Of a DNA stretch of 41,674 nucleotides, positions 1 to 7,460 are shown piece after piece. This DNA comes from Streptococcus orisasini (GTDB taxonomy: Bacteria; Bacillota; Bacilli; Lactobacillales; Streptococcaceae), in contig NZ_BCLE01000016.1 in NCBI RefSeq assembly GCF_001431045.1, positions 1-41,674 of the forward strand, in the 5' to 3' direction. Position 1 is the first letter of the stretch. Each line of letters starts with the position of its first letter. A model generated the notes under the pieces. It had not been told where the DNA came from, made no database searches, and worked only from the letters and a program-made list of their open reading frames with translations. The position numbers were made by a program, and so were the translations under genes.

Positions 1-366
1 TTTGAAATATAGCTGAAGTAATTTTGAAACTCACTGTCAACGGCGGTGAGTGATTTATATTAACAACGAGGGAGGATCATCTTGATTTTCTCTTTTTTAG
101 TGTCTAATTAATGAGAAATCTCCTTTTGAAAGTAGTAATGTTTTTGGAATTTTTTAGAGTTTTTCTTAGATTTGTCGAGAGTATTTGATTTTTTGTGTAA
201 CATTTTAGAATGTTGAAACAGTGCCCTCCATTTTTGTATAATAAAAAGACTGAAGAAATGTCCATTAAAGAACTCTTCTTCAATCTGAGATTAATTTATT
301 TTATGCCTTTTGGCATAAGCTACAGAATAATTTCTAAAAGGGTATTTTCTTACCTCAAAGGTTTAA
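1..366. other. Left-edge intergenic region without a convincing gene
   Basis: This stretch downstream of the minus-strand aspartokinase holds no convincing gene. Visible items are a small hairpin (arms 29-34 and 46-51), a strong ribosome-binding sequence GGGAGG at about 69-74 followed by a 9-codon TTG reading frame at 82, a plus-strand promoter-like pair (TTGAAA 213-218, TATAAT 237-242, 18-base spacer), and the likely aspartokinase terminator at 241-285. A second hairpin with a TTTT loop lies at 301-318. A 73-codon plus-strand frame starting at 210 overlaps the terminator and the aspartokinase end and is not credible. Confidence 0.6.
241..285 (-). terminator. Intrinsic terminator of the aspartokinase gene
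   Basis: Read on the minus strand, a 10-bp stem with one wobble pair (plus-strand arms 248-257 and 276-285) with an 18-base loop is followed by TTTTTAT. It lies about 80 bases past the stop codon of the aspartokinase gene. A nearer hairpin at 301-318 has a clean 7-bp stem but no U-run after it on this strand, so it is a poorer terminator candidate. Confidence 0.55.
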
Positions 367-1722
367 TTATTCTGCTTCAAAGAAGGTTTGATAAAGAGCT
401 CGAACGGCTGCTTTTTCCTGCTCTGTTTTGATAACGAACATAACAGAGACTTCACTGGATCCTTGGGAAATCATTTCCAAATTAATATGTTTCTTTGAAA
501 AGGCTTCGGCGGCTTTAGCAGTGACACCAATGTGATTTTTCATGTTTTCTCCGACGATCATGATAATGGAGAGATCGCGCTCAATTTCTACCTCATCAAC
601 TTCTAATTTGCGGGTCAATTGTGAGATAATTTCCTGTTCTTTGATGGGTGTCAGTTCACGGCCTCTAAGAATAATGGACATGTCATCAATGCCGGTCGGA
701 ATATGTTCCCAGCGGATATTTAATTCTTCCAAGATTTGGAGGACTTTACGACCAAAACCAACTTCTCTGTTCATCAAATATTTAGAAATATTGATGCTGA
801 CAAAATTGTCATCACCAGAAATTCCGATAACTGGAATAGTGTCTCCAGTATGTTTCAGCACAATTTTGGTACCTGGGTGGTTGGGATTATTTGTGTTTTT
901 GATGACGAGAGGAATTCTTCCACGATAGGCTGGGATTAGCGCTTCATCATGAAGGACTGAAAAACCAGCATAAGCCAATTCGCGCATTTCACGATATGTT
1001 AATTCAGAAATCGACTGTGGTTTATGAACAACACCAGGGTGTGCCGCAAAGATACCATCAACATCTGTGAAATTTTCATAAAGGTCAGCTTTGACACCGG
1101 CAGCTACAATTGATCCTGTAATGTCGGAACCACCTCGAGAGAAAGTACAAATTTGATCGTCAACCGTTACGCCGAAGAATCCTGGAATAACCAAGACTTC
1201 ATCACTGTCGCACAGCTCTTCCAGTTTATCATAACTTGAAGGGAGAATCCGCGCATTTCCAGGTTCACTAGTGACAATAATACCAGCTTTTTTAGGATGG
1301 ATGTAGCGAGCAGCTAAGTCATTTTTCTTGAAATATTCAGCGATTAGTTTTGCATTATTATCCTCTCCAGCGGCTAAAAAAGTATCATAGAGAAAATCAT
1401 TATTGTCAATAGGTAGATTGGCCAGATCGATAATGGCCTTGGTGATTTTTTCTAAAATGCCTTTCCCAAGTCCTAGTTCATCAATAATAGTTCGATAGCG
1501 ATTAATAATCCAAGCTTGGTCTGCAGTAACGTCTTTTTCTGCAACATAAGATTTGTAATACTTAATCAAAGCGTCAGTGACTTTTGTATCTTGAGCATCA
1601 CGTTTTCCTGGAGCAGAGACAACAACAAAACGGCGGCTGTTATCAGATTTTACGATATTTAAAACCTTTTCAAGCTGTGCAGCAGAAGCGAGTGAGCTTC
1701 CTCCAAATTTTACGACTTTCAT
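367..1722 (-). CDS. lysC: Aspartokinase
   Basis: Aspartate kinase phosphorylates L-aspartate to 4-phosphoaspartate, the first step toward lysine (via diaminopimelate), threonine and methionine. The 451-residue product opens with the amino-acid kinase signature VVKFGGSSLA, has the nucleotide-site stretch FSRGGSDITGS near the middle, and ends in two ACT-type allosteric segments (for example IMIVGENMKNHIGVTAKAAE). The length fits the single-chain Gram-positive enzyme. The start is ATG at 1722 with GGAG just upstream. Which end product inhibits it cannot be read from sequence. lysA at 26614 is the other lysine-branch gene here. The symbol lysC is conventional; some annotations give none. Confidence 0.93.
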   Translation of the reverse strand: MKVVKFGGSSLASAAQLEKVLNIVKSDNSRRFVVVSAPGKRDAQDTKVTDALIKYYKSYVAEKDVTADQAWIINRYRTIIDELGLGKGILEKITKAIIDLANLPIDNNDFLYDTFLAAGEDNNAKLIAEYFKKNDLAARYIHPKKAGIIVTSEPGNARILPSSYDKLEELCDSDEVLVIPGFFGVTVDDQICTFSRGGSDITGSIVAAGVKADLYENFTDVDGIFAAHPGVVHKPQSISELTYREMRELAYAGFSVLHDEALIPAYRGRIPLVIKNTNNPNHPGTKIVLKHTGDTIPVIGISGDDNFVSINISKYLMNREVGFGRKVLQILEELNIRWEHIPTGIDDMSIILRGRELTPIKEQEIISQLTRKLEVDEVEIERDLSIIMIVGENMKNHIGVTAKAAEAFSKKHINLEMISQGSSEVSVMFVIKTEQEKAAVRALYQTFFEAE

Positions 1723-1753
1723 AATTTCTCCAAAATTTAATAAGATATCATAA

Positions 1754-1782
1754 ATTATAGCAAAATTCAGAAAATTTGTCAG
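1754..1782 (-). promoter_or_regulatory. Aspartokinase promoter
   Basis: Read on the minus strand: -35 CTGACA (plus coordinates 1777-1782), a 17-base spacer and -10 TATAAT (1754-1759) with an upstream TGC extended -10. The ATG follows about 30 bases downstream of the -10. Five of six -35 bases and all -10 bases match the sigma-A consensus. Confidence 0.75.
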
Positions 1783-1791
1783 CAGTTTTTA

Positions 1792-1800
1792 TGGTAAAAT
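1792..1800 (+). promoter_or_regulatory. Extended -10 for the HAD phosphatase gene
   Basis: TGGTAAAAT at 1792-1800 reads as a TGN-extended -10 box about 20 bases before the start codon at 1821. No -35 with normal spacing is obvious; TTGTCA at 1776-1781 is only 13 bases away and overlaps the divergent aspartokinase -35. Confidence 0.4.
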
Positions 1801-1820
1801 GATTGAAGGAAGGGGGCACC

Positions 1821-2462
1821 ATGACAGTAAAAGCAATCATTTTTGATATGGATGGAGTTCTGTTTGATACAGAAAACTACTATTACAAAAGACGTGAAAA
1901 ATTTTTAAGCAGCAAAGGGATTTCAACCAAGCATTTATCGCCAGTATTTTTCGTTGGCAGCAGTATGAAGCAGGCTTGGCGGCAGATTTTGGGAAGTGAT
2001 TATGATAAGTGGGATATTGAGCAGCTGCAAAAAGATTATACGGCTTATAAAAGCAGCTATCCTGTACCATATAAAAGGTTGATTTTTTCAGATGTTAAAG
2101 ACGTTTTAGAGAGGCTACGTAGGCAAGGCGTCAAGATGGCCTTGGCTTCTAGTTCAACTAAATCTGATATTTTGCTGGCCTTAAGGGAAACAGATATTTT
2201 ATCCTATTTTGAATTTATTTTATCGGGAGAGGAGTTTCCTGAAAGTAAACCCAATCCAGAAATTTATAATGAAGCTGCACGTCGTTTAAGAATTCCTAAG
2301 TCTGACATTTTAATTATTGAAGACAGTGAAAGAGGGATTGCAGCAGGCCTAGCTGCAGGTATAGAAGTCTGGGCTATCAAGGATGAGACATTTGGTCTTA
2401 ATCAGACAGCTGCTAATCGGCTTGTTACTAGTTTGACACAAGCAATTGATGACGCCTTTTAG
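1821..2462 (+). CDS. HAD-superfamily hydrolase, beta-phosphoglucomutase-like
   Basis: Small-molecule phosphatase or phosphomutase of HAD subfamily IA. Motif I is FDMDGVLFDTE near the N-terminus, motif II is ASSSTKSD in the middle, and motifs III/IV are SKPNPEIY and IIEDSERGI. An alpha-helical cap lies between motifs I and II. Start chosen at ATG 1821 because GGAAGGGGG sits just before it; an in-frame TTG at 1803 would place the start upstream of this Shine-Dalgarno. The product is 213 residues. The substrate is not predictable; the gene sits before the fab cluster in streptococci but no functional link is known to me. Confidence 0.85.
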   Translation: MTVKAIIFDMDGVLFDTENYYYKRREKFLSSKGISTKHLSPVFFVGSSMKQAWRQILGSDYDKWDIEQLQKDYTAYKSSYPVPYKRLIFSDVKDVLERLRRQGVKMALASSSTKSDILLALRETDILSYFEFILSGEEFPESKPNPEIYNEAARRLRIPKSDILIIEDSERGIAAGLAAGIEVWAIKDETFGLNQTAANRLVTSLTQAIDDAF

Positions 2463-2492
2463 TATAAAGATATCAGAAAGTGCTTTTTCTTT

Positions 2493-2551
2493 TTGAGAAC
2501 TGCTTATTTTTATGATAGAATGAAATAGTTAAGAAGTTTGAGATTCAAACT
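2493..2551 (+). promoter_or_regulatory. fabM promoter with FabT-type operator
   Basis: -35 TTGAGA at 2493-2498, 17-base spacer, -10 TAGAAT at 2516-2521. Just after the expected start point lies a perfect 7+7 palindrome with a 3-base centre, AGTTTGAGATTCAAACT, at 2535-2551. It has the same pattern as the palindromes before fabT (3531-3547) and fabK (5320-5336). The position, spanning about +7 to +23, would let a bound repressor block transcription. The leader after it runs about 70 bases to the fabM start. Confidence 0.65.
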
Positions 2552-2621
2552 ATTTTAAAATTAAACAGCAGGCTGTTTTAGCAGCTTAAACATTTAGGAA
2601 TTAGAGATGGAGAATTAGACA

Positions 2622-3413
2622 ATGGATTTTAAAGAAATTCTGTACAGTGTAACTGATGGCGTAGCAACCCTGACTCTCAACCGTCCGGAGGTTTCAAATG
2701 GTTTTAATATTCCTATTTGTGAGGAAATTTTAGAAGCCATTTCTGCTGCAGCAGAAGATGAAAATGTCCAAATTTTATTAATTAATGCAAACGGGAAAGT
2801 CTTTTCAGTAGGCGGTGATTTGGTAGAAATGCAAAGAGCTGTTGATGCTGATGATGTTCAGTCTCTTGTGCGTATTGCAGAGCTGGTTAATGATATTTCT
2901 TTTGCTTTAAAACGTCTGCCTAAACCTGTAGTTATGAGTACAGATGGTGCGGTTGCTGGAGCTGCAGCCAATATGGCAGTAGCTGCTGATTTCTGTATTG
3001 CTAGTGATAAGACACGCTTTATTCAAGCTTTTGTTAATGTTGGCTTGGCTCCTGATGCTGGGGGACTTTTCCTCTTAACCAGAGCAATTGGAATAACTCG
3101 TGCCACACAATTGGCTATGACTGGAGAAGCACTGACAGCAGACAAGGCCTTGGAATACGGTGTTGTCTACAAAGTTTGTGAATCAGAAAAATTAGAAAAA
3201 ATCACTAGTCGTGTTATTACCCGTTTGAAACGGGGTTCTGTAAATTCATATAAGGCTATCAAGGAAATGGTTTGGCAGAGCTCTTTTGCTGGCTGGCAGG
3301 AATATGCAGATTTAGAGTTAGATTTGCAAAAATCATTGGCCTTTACAGACGATTTCAAAGAAGGAGTTCGCGCCTATACAGAAAAACGGCGACCAAAATT
3401 CACTGGGAAATAA
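2622..3413 (+). CDS. fabM: trans-2-decenoyl-ACP isomerase FabM
   Basis: Crotonase-family enzyme that isomerises trans-2- to cis-3-decenoyl-ACP and so creates the double bond of unsaturated fatty acids in streptococci. The 263-residue protein shows the crotonase N-terminal strand [12 protein letters not shown], the first oxyanion-hole segment [10 protein letters not shown] and the second around [20 protein letters not shown]. The downstream [16 protein letters not shown] stretch carries the acidic catalytic position typical of the family. The identification rests mainly on its place directly before fabT-fabH. Start is ATG with GGAGA upstream. It has its own promoter and is separated from fabT by a terminator, so it is probably monocistronic. 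Confidence 0.92.
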   Translation: MDFKEILYSVTDGVATLTLNRPEVSNGFNIPICEEILEAISAAAEDENVQILLINANGKVFSVGGDLVEMQRAVDADDVQSLVRIAELVNDISFALKRLPKPVVMSTDGAVAGAAANMAVAADFCIASDKTRFIQAFVNVGLAPDAGGLFLLTRAIGITRATQLAMTGEALTADKALEYGVVYKVCESEKLEKITSRVITRLKRGSVNSYKAIKEMVWQSSFAGWQEYADLELDLQKSLAFTDDFKEGVRAYTEKRRPKFTGK

Positions 3414-3442
3414 CAGCTGCTAAGAGTGAACGAAAAAATAAG

Positions 3443-3480
3443 GCATCTCAGAGTCAATTATTTGAGATGCTTTCTTTTTT
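3443..3480 (+). terminator. fabM terminator
   Basis: An 8-bp stem GCATCTCA/TGAGATGC (3443-3450, 3463-3470) is followed by TTTCTTTTTT. The hairpin, including its loop, is nearly identical to the one at 25683-25717, so the two are copies of one sequence. Confidence 0.85.
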
Positions 3481-3504
3481 CTTTAAAATATTTTGTAATT
3501 AAAC

Positions 3505-3550
3505 TTGCAATTTTGTTCATCTTTTGATAAACTTTGATAGTCAAAGTTTA
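3505..3550 (+). promoter_or_regulatory. fabT promoter with overlapping FabT operator
   Basis: A 10+10 bp perfect palindrome with a 3-base centre lies at 3528-3550; its core is ACTTTGATAGTCAAAGT. A plausible promoter is TTGCAA (3505-3510), a 17-base spacer and TAAACT (3528-3533), so the operator covers the -10 and the transcription start. FabT in pneumococcus is known to repress its own operon by binding such a palindrome; here the site would give autorepression. The promoter boxes are imperfect (4 of 6 matches each). Confidence 0.75.
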
Positions 3551-3572
3551 TTTTCGTATAGGAGGTGGCAGA

Positions 3573-4007
3573 TTGGATTATAATCAAATTAATACTTACT
3601 TAGTTGATATTTTCAATAAAATCATGATTATTGAAGAGATGAGTTTAAAAACAAGTCAATTCAAGGACGTGTCTTTAAAAGAGATGCATACGGTAGATAT
3701 TATTGGGAAAAATACCAATGTGACACCGAGTGACATTGCTCATGAGCTGCTAGTAACTTTGGGAACTGTCACTACCAGCTTAAATAAACTTGAAAAAAAG
3801 GGTTATATTGAGCGAACACGTTCTCAGTTAGACAGGCGTGTTGTTTATTTAACTCTGACACAAAAAGGCAGACTGCTTTATCGTTTACATAATAGATTTC
3901 ATAAGAATGTTGTTAATCGCATTACGAAAGACATGGATACGACAGAGCTTAGTGCTTTAGAGAAGGGACTGAGTAACCTTCATCAATTTCTTGAGGGGTT
4001 GGTTTAA
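3573..4007 (+). CDS. fabT: Fatty-acid biosynthesis repressor FabT (MarR family)
   Basis: MarR-type winged-helix repressor that, with long-chain acyl-ACP as corepressor in the known family members, turns down the fab genes. The start is TTG at 3573, directly after GGAGGTGG; this gives 144 residues, the family length, starting (as Met) [16 protein letters not shown]. An upstream in-frame start at 3534 lies inside the operator and is rejected. The helix-turn-helix lies around [20 protein letters not shown], and the wing around [20 protein letters not shown]. The stop codon overlaps the fabH start by one base, indicating translational coupling. Confidence 0.93.
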   Translation: MDYNQINTYLVDIFNKIMIIEEMSLKTSQFKDVSLKEMHTVDIIGKNTNVTPSDIAHELLVTLGTVTTSLNKLEKKGYIERTRSQLDRRVVYLTLTQKGRLLYRLHNRFHKNVVNRITKDMDTTELSALEKGLSNLHQFLEGLV

Positions 4008-4984
4008 TGGCTTTTGCAAAGATTAGTCAAGCAGCATATTATGTACCTTCACAGGTTGTGACTAATGATGACCTGTCCAAAATAATGGATACCAGCGATG
4101 AGTGGATTTCCAGCCGGACGGGGATTAAGGAACGTCGCATCAGTCAAGCAGAAGATACTGGTGAGTTAGCCAGTCGGGTTGCTGAAAAACTTTTGCAAAA
4201 GGCTTCATTAAAAGCAGAAGAAATAGATTTTATCATTGTTGCTACAATCACTCCTAATTCCATGATGCCTTCAACAGCAGCACGTGTTCAGGCTGCTATC
4301 GGAGCAGTTAATGCTTTTGCTTTTGATCTGACAGCAGCTTGCAGCGGTTTCATTTTTGCTCTGTCAACGGCTGAAAAGCTGATTAAGTCTGGTCAGTATC
4401 GAAAGGGCTTGGTTATTGGTGCGGAAGTACTGTCTAAAACGATTGATTGGACAGATCGGACAACAGCTGTGCTTTTTGGTGATGGCGCTGGCGGTGTGCT
4501 TTTGGAAGCAGATTCAGCAGAGCATTTTTTGGCAGAATCTATTCACTCAGATGGTAATCGCGGAGCAAGCTTGACCTCTGGCGGTCATAATATTTCCTCG
4601 CCGTTTTCGCAGGAGGCTGAAGAAGACAGTTACTACTTGAAAATGGATGGTCGGGCAATTTTTGATTTTGCTATCCGGGATGTGTCAAGGAGTATTTCTG
4701 ATTTAATTGCACAGTCTGGTTTTTCGGTGGATGATATTGATTGGTTCTTGCTGCATCAGGCCAATATCCGTATTCTGGATAAAATGGCCAAGAAAATTGA
4801 TGCTGACAGAGAAAAATTTCCTGCTAATATGATGAACTACGGCAATACCAGTGCCGCCAGCATTCCCATCTTATTAGCCGAATGTGTTGAAAATGGAACC
4901 ATAACTTTGGATGGTTCACAAACTGTTCTCCTCAGCGGTTTCGGTGGAGGTTTGACATGGGGCAGTTTAATTGTTAAAATTTAG
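4007..4984 (+). CDS. fabH: 3-oxoacyl-ACP synthase III FabH
   Basis: Starts fatty-acid synthesis by condensing acetyl-CoA or branched acyl-CoA with malonyl-ACP. The catalytic triad is visible: Cys112 in [13 protein letters not shown], His in [12 protein letters not shown] and Asn in [12 protein letters not shown]. The C-terminus carries the typical [12 protein letters not shown]. The length of 325 residues is standard. The gene overlaps fabT by one base and has GAGGGG as ribosome-binding site inside the fabT end. It sits at the head of the elongation genes as in other streptococci. Confidence 0.97.
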   Translation: MAFAKISQAAYYVPSQVVTNDDLSKIMDTSDEWISSRTGIKERRISQAEDTGELASRVAEKLLQKASLKAEEIDFIIVATITPNSMMPSTAARVQAAIGAVNAFAFDLTAACSGFIFALSTAEKLIKSGQYRKGLVIGAEVLSKTIDWTDRTTAVLFGDGAGGVLLEADSAEHFLAESIHSDGNRGASLTSGGHNISSPFSQEAEEDSYYLKMDGRAIFDFAIRDVSRSISDLIAQSGFSVDDIDWFLLHQANIRILDKMAKKIDADREKFPANMMNYGNTSAASIPILLAECVENGTITLDGSQTVLLSGFGGGLTWGSLIVKI

Positions 4985-5043
4985 TTATACCTTTTGTGCT
5001 TAGCACAGTATATAAAATTATTTCTTAAATAAAGGAGAAAAAA

Positions 5044-5268
5044 ATGGCAGTATTTGAAAAAGTACAAGAAATTATTGTTGAAGAACTTGGGAAAGATGCA
5101 GAAGAGGTTCAATTAGAAACAACTTTTGATGAACTTGATGCTGATTCTTTGGATGTATTCCAAGTCATTTCAGAAATCGAAGATGAATTTGATATTCAAA
5201 TTGAATCTGAAGAAGGTCTTCAAACAGTTGGTGATTTAGTTGCTTTTGTTGAAGAAAAAACAAAATAA
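5044..5268 (+). CDS. acpP: Acyl carrier protein AcpP
   Basis: Carries growing acyl chains on a phosphopantetheine arm. The attachment serine is Ser35 in [13 protein letters not shown], in the expected position before helix II. The protein is 74 residues, very acidic and without cysteine, as expected. The ribosome-binding site AAAGGAG lies 5-6 bases before the ATG. It sits between fabH and fabK, marking it as the fatty-acid synthesis ACP. A weak hairpin just after the gene may raise its expression over the downstream genes. Confidence 0.97.
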   Translation: MAVFEKVQEIIVEELGKDAEEVQLETTFDELDADSLDVFQVISEIEDEFDIQIESEEGLQTVGDLVAFVEEKTK

Positions 5269-5278
5269 GTAAGTTTTT

Positions 5279-5312
5279 AAGAGTATTCTCATAAGAATAT
5301 TCTTTCTTCTTA
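5279..5312 (+). terminator. Possible attenuator or terminator after acpP
   Basis: An 11-bp stem with one G-U pair (5279-5289 with 5294-5304) and a 4-base loop is followed by a pyrimidine-rich TCTTCTTATT rather than a pure U-run. It would stop part of the transcripts between acpP and fabK, consistent with the need for much more ACP than enzyme. Confidence 0.45.
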
Positions 5313-5341
5313 TTGTGATAGTTTGACTGTCAAATTATTGA
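5313..5341 (+). promoter_or_regulatory. FabT-type operator and weak promoter before fabK
   Basis: AGTTTGACTGTCAAATT at 5320-5336 is a near-perfect palindrome matching the fabM and fabT sites. It lies between a weak -35 (TTGTGA 5313-5318) and a weak -10 (TATTGA 5336-5341) spaced by 17 bases, so binding would block an internal promoter. A second FabT site before fabK is also known in pneumococcus. The promoter boxes are poor matches; the operator is clearer than the promoter. Confidence 0.6.
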
Positions 5342-5371
5342 GAGAAAAGACTTAGAAAGTTTATATAAAAA

Positions 5372-6334
5372 ATGAAAACGCGTATTACAGAATTATTAAA
5401 TATAAAATATCCTATATTTCAAGGAGGAATGGCTTGGGTAGCTGACGGCGATTTGGCAGCTGCTGTATCAAAAGCAGGCGGCTTAGGAATTATTGGCGGC
5501 GGAAATGCTCCCAAAGAAGTTGTCAAAGCTAATATTGACAAGATAAAATCTGTAACAGATAAACCTTTTGGGGTTAATATTATGCTTTTGTCTCCTTTTG
5601 TAGATGATATCGTTGACTTAGTCATTGAAGAAGGAGTAAAAGTTGTCACAACTGGTGCTGGAAATCCTGGTAAATATATGGAACGTTTCCATGATGCAGG
5701 GATTACTGTTATTCCAGTTGTTCCTAGTGTGGCTCTTGCCAGACGTATGGAAAAGCTGGGTGCGGATGCTCTTATTGCTGAGGGCATGGAGGCCGGCGGC
5801 CATATCGGTAAATTGACAACCATGACTCTGGTGCGCCAAGTTGTGGATGCTGTTGATATTCCTGTTATCGGAGCAGGAGGCGTTGCTGATGGACGCGGTG
5901 CGGCTGCTGTATTTATGTTGGGAGCCGAAGCTGTTCAGGTAGGAACACGCTTTGTTGTTGCTAAAGAATCCAATGCCCATCAAAATTTTAAAAATAAAAT
6001 TTTAAAAGCAAAAGATATTGATACTGTTGTTTCAGCTTCAGTAGTGGGTCATCCGGTTCGAGCTATTAAGAATAAATTATCTTCTGCCTACGGTCAAGCC
6101 GAAAAAGATTTCTTAGCAGGTAAAAAATCAGCTCAAGAAATTGAAGAACTAGGTGCTGGTGCTCTGCGCAATGCTGTTGTTGATGGAGATGTGGATAATG
6201 GTTCTGTTATGGCGGGGCAAATTGCAGGTTTTGTGACCAAAGAAGAAACCTGTGAAGAAATCTTAAAAGATCTATACTACGGAGCAGCAGAAGTAATTAA
6301 AGCTGAAGCAGCACGTTGGGCAGATGTAAAATAG
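5372..6334 (+). CDS. fabK: Enoyl-ACP reductase II FabK
   Basis: FMN-dependent enoyl-ACP reductase that completes each elongation cycle with NAD(P)H; it replaces FabI in streptococci and is not inhibited by triclosan. The 320-residue protein belongs to the nitronate-monooxygenase/FabK TIM-barrel family: N-terminal YPIFQGGMAWVADGDLAAAV, GGLGIIGGGN, the EGMEAGGHIG loop, and the phosphate-binding VIGAGGVADGRG and GAEAVQVGTRF. The start codon ATG at 5372 has only a weak ribosome-binding sequence (GAAAG, over 10 bases upstream). No fabI gene is present in the window. Confidence 0.96.
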   Translation: MKTRITELLNIKYPIFQGGMAWVADGDLAAAVSKAGGLGIIGGGNAPKEVVKANIDKIKSVTDKPFGVNIMLLSPFVDDIVDLVIEEGVKVVTTGAGNPGKYMERFHDAGITVIPVVPSVALARRMEKLGADALIAEGMEAGGHIGKLTTMTLVRQVVDAVDIPVIGAGGVADGRGAAAVFMLGAEAVQVGTRFVVAKESNAHQNFKNKILKAKDIDTVVSASVVGHPVRAIKNKLSSAYGQAEKDFLAGKKSAQEIEELGAGALRNAVVDGDVDNGSVMAGQIAGFVTKEETCEEILKDLYYGAAEVIKAEAARWADVK

Positions 6335-6523
6335 TTCTCATTATTGATAATAAAAAAGACAACACAGAAAGGAATTAAATCCGGCAGAAAAGCTGAAAAA
6401 ATACAGCTGTATCAGCAGTAGTTGTACTGCAATGCAGCTATGTTAGACAAAATTCATTAAGAGAGAGATTCTTAACGTTTTCAATCTTTCAGCCACTTTC
6501 TAGCCGACTTTGATATCTTAGTT
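6335..6523 (+). other. Long fabK-fabD gap with nested hairpin, no Shine-Dalgarno
   Basis: A 189-base gap inside an otherwise compact operon. It contains a nested hairpin (inner arms 6415-6420 and 6425-6430, outer arms 6405-6409 and 6435-6439). No ribosome-binding site is seen before the fabD ATG. The segment starting GAAAGGAATTAAATCCGG near 6367 resembles the fabZ-accC gap at about 10421, where GAAAGGAATTGAACCTGG occurs. The two gaps may hold diverged copies of one inserted element. Confidence 0.45.
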
Positions 6524-7444
6524 ATGACTAAAACAGCATTTTTATTTGCCGGTCAGGGTGCTCAAAAACTCGGCATGGCAAGGGATTTATATGAAACTTA
6601 TCCAGTTGTCAAAGAAACTTTTCAAACAGCTGAATCTGTCTTAGGCTATGATGTGCGTGCTTTGATTGATAATGATGAAGAAAAACTAAATCAGACACGC
6701 TACACGCAGCCGGCTATTTTAACTACTTCAGTAGCTATCTACCGTCTTTTAAAAGAAAAAGGCTACCAGCCTGATATTGTTGCGGGGCTTTCTCTAGGAG
6801 AATACTCAGCGCTTGTTGCGGCTGGAGCCATTTCCTTTGAAGATGCGCTGAGTTTGGTTGCTAAACGCGGTGAATTCATGGAAACAGCTGCACCTGTAGG
6901 GACTGGGAAAATGGTTGCTGTTATGAATACTGATCCTCAGTTGATCGAAGATATTTGTCAACAGGCAGCTTCCAAGGGAATTGTAGCACCAGCTAATTAC
7001 AATACACCAGCCCAGATTGTTATCGGTGGTGAAGTTGCTGCGGTTGATTATGCTGTGGAATTGCTAAAAGAAGCTGGCAGCAAGCGCCTTATCCCGCTTA
7101 AAGTTTCGGGTCCTTTCCATACAGCCCTTTTAGAATCCGCCAGCCAAAAATTGGCAGACGTTTTAAAAACTGTTGACTTTTCTGATTTTGAAATTCCTTT
7201 GGTTGGTAATACTAAAGCTGAAATTATGAAAGCAGAAGACATTAAAAGTTTGCTTGCTCGCCAAGTTAAAGAGCCTGTGCGTTTTTATGATTCTATTGCA
7301 ATTATGCAGGAATTTGGTGTAGATCGTTATGTTGAAATTGGTCCTGGTAAGGTTTTAAGCGGCTTTATGAAAAAAATTGATAAATCTGCTAAGGTTTCAG
7401 CTGTTGAAGACTTATCAAGTCTGCAAGCCCTTTTGGAGAATTAG
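6524..7444 (+). CDS. fabD: Malonyl-CoA-ACP transacylase FabD
   Basis: Transfers malonyl from CoA to AcpP. The N-terminal FLFAGQGAQK motif, the nucleophile Ser in AGLSLGEYSALVAAG and the catalytic His in VSGPFHTALLE are all present, and the length of 306 residues is typical. The ATG at 6524 starts the conserved MTKTAFLFAGQGAQ, so the start is firm even though no Shine-Dalgarno is visible upstream. The gap to fabK is 189 bases, unusual for this operon. fabG follows after 16 bases. Confidence 0.96.
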   Translation: MTKTAFLFAGQGAQKLGMARDLYETYPVVKETFQTAESVLGYDVRALIDNDEEKLNQTRYTQPAILTTSVAIYRLLKEKGYQPDIVAGLSLGEYSALVAAGAISFEDALSLVAKRGEFMETAAPVGTGKMVAVMNTDPQLIEDICQQAASKGIVAPANYNTPAQIVIGGEVAAVDYAVELLKEAGSKRLIPLKVSGPFHTALLESASQKLADVLKTVDFSDFEIPLVGNTKAEIMKAEDIKSLLARQVKEPVRFYDSIAIMQEFGVDRYVEIGPGKVLSGFMKKIDKSAKVSAVEDLSSLQALLEN

Positions 7445-7460
7445 AAAGGTAACTACAGAA

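Noticed and set aside
301..318. Hairpin TTATGCC-TTTT-GGCATAA as the aspartokinase terminator
   Set aside because: It is a clean stem-loop, but on the minus strand it is followed by AATAAATTAA instead of a U-run; the stem at 248-285 with TTTTTAT is the better candidate.
210..431. 73-codon plus-strand frame
   Set aside because: It overlaps the minus-strand aspartokinase end and its terminator, has no ribosome-binding site and shows no recognisable protein features.
3534..3572. Longer FabT start at 3534
   Set aside because: It falls inside the operator/promoter and lies before the GGAGGTGG site that serves the TTG at 3573; the shorter form has the family length.
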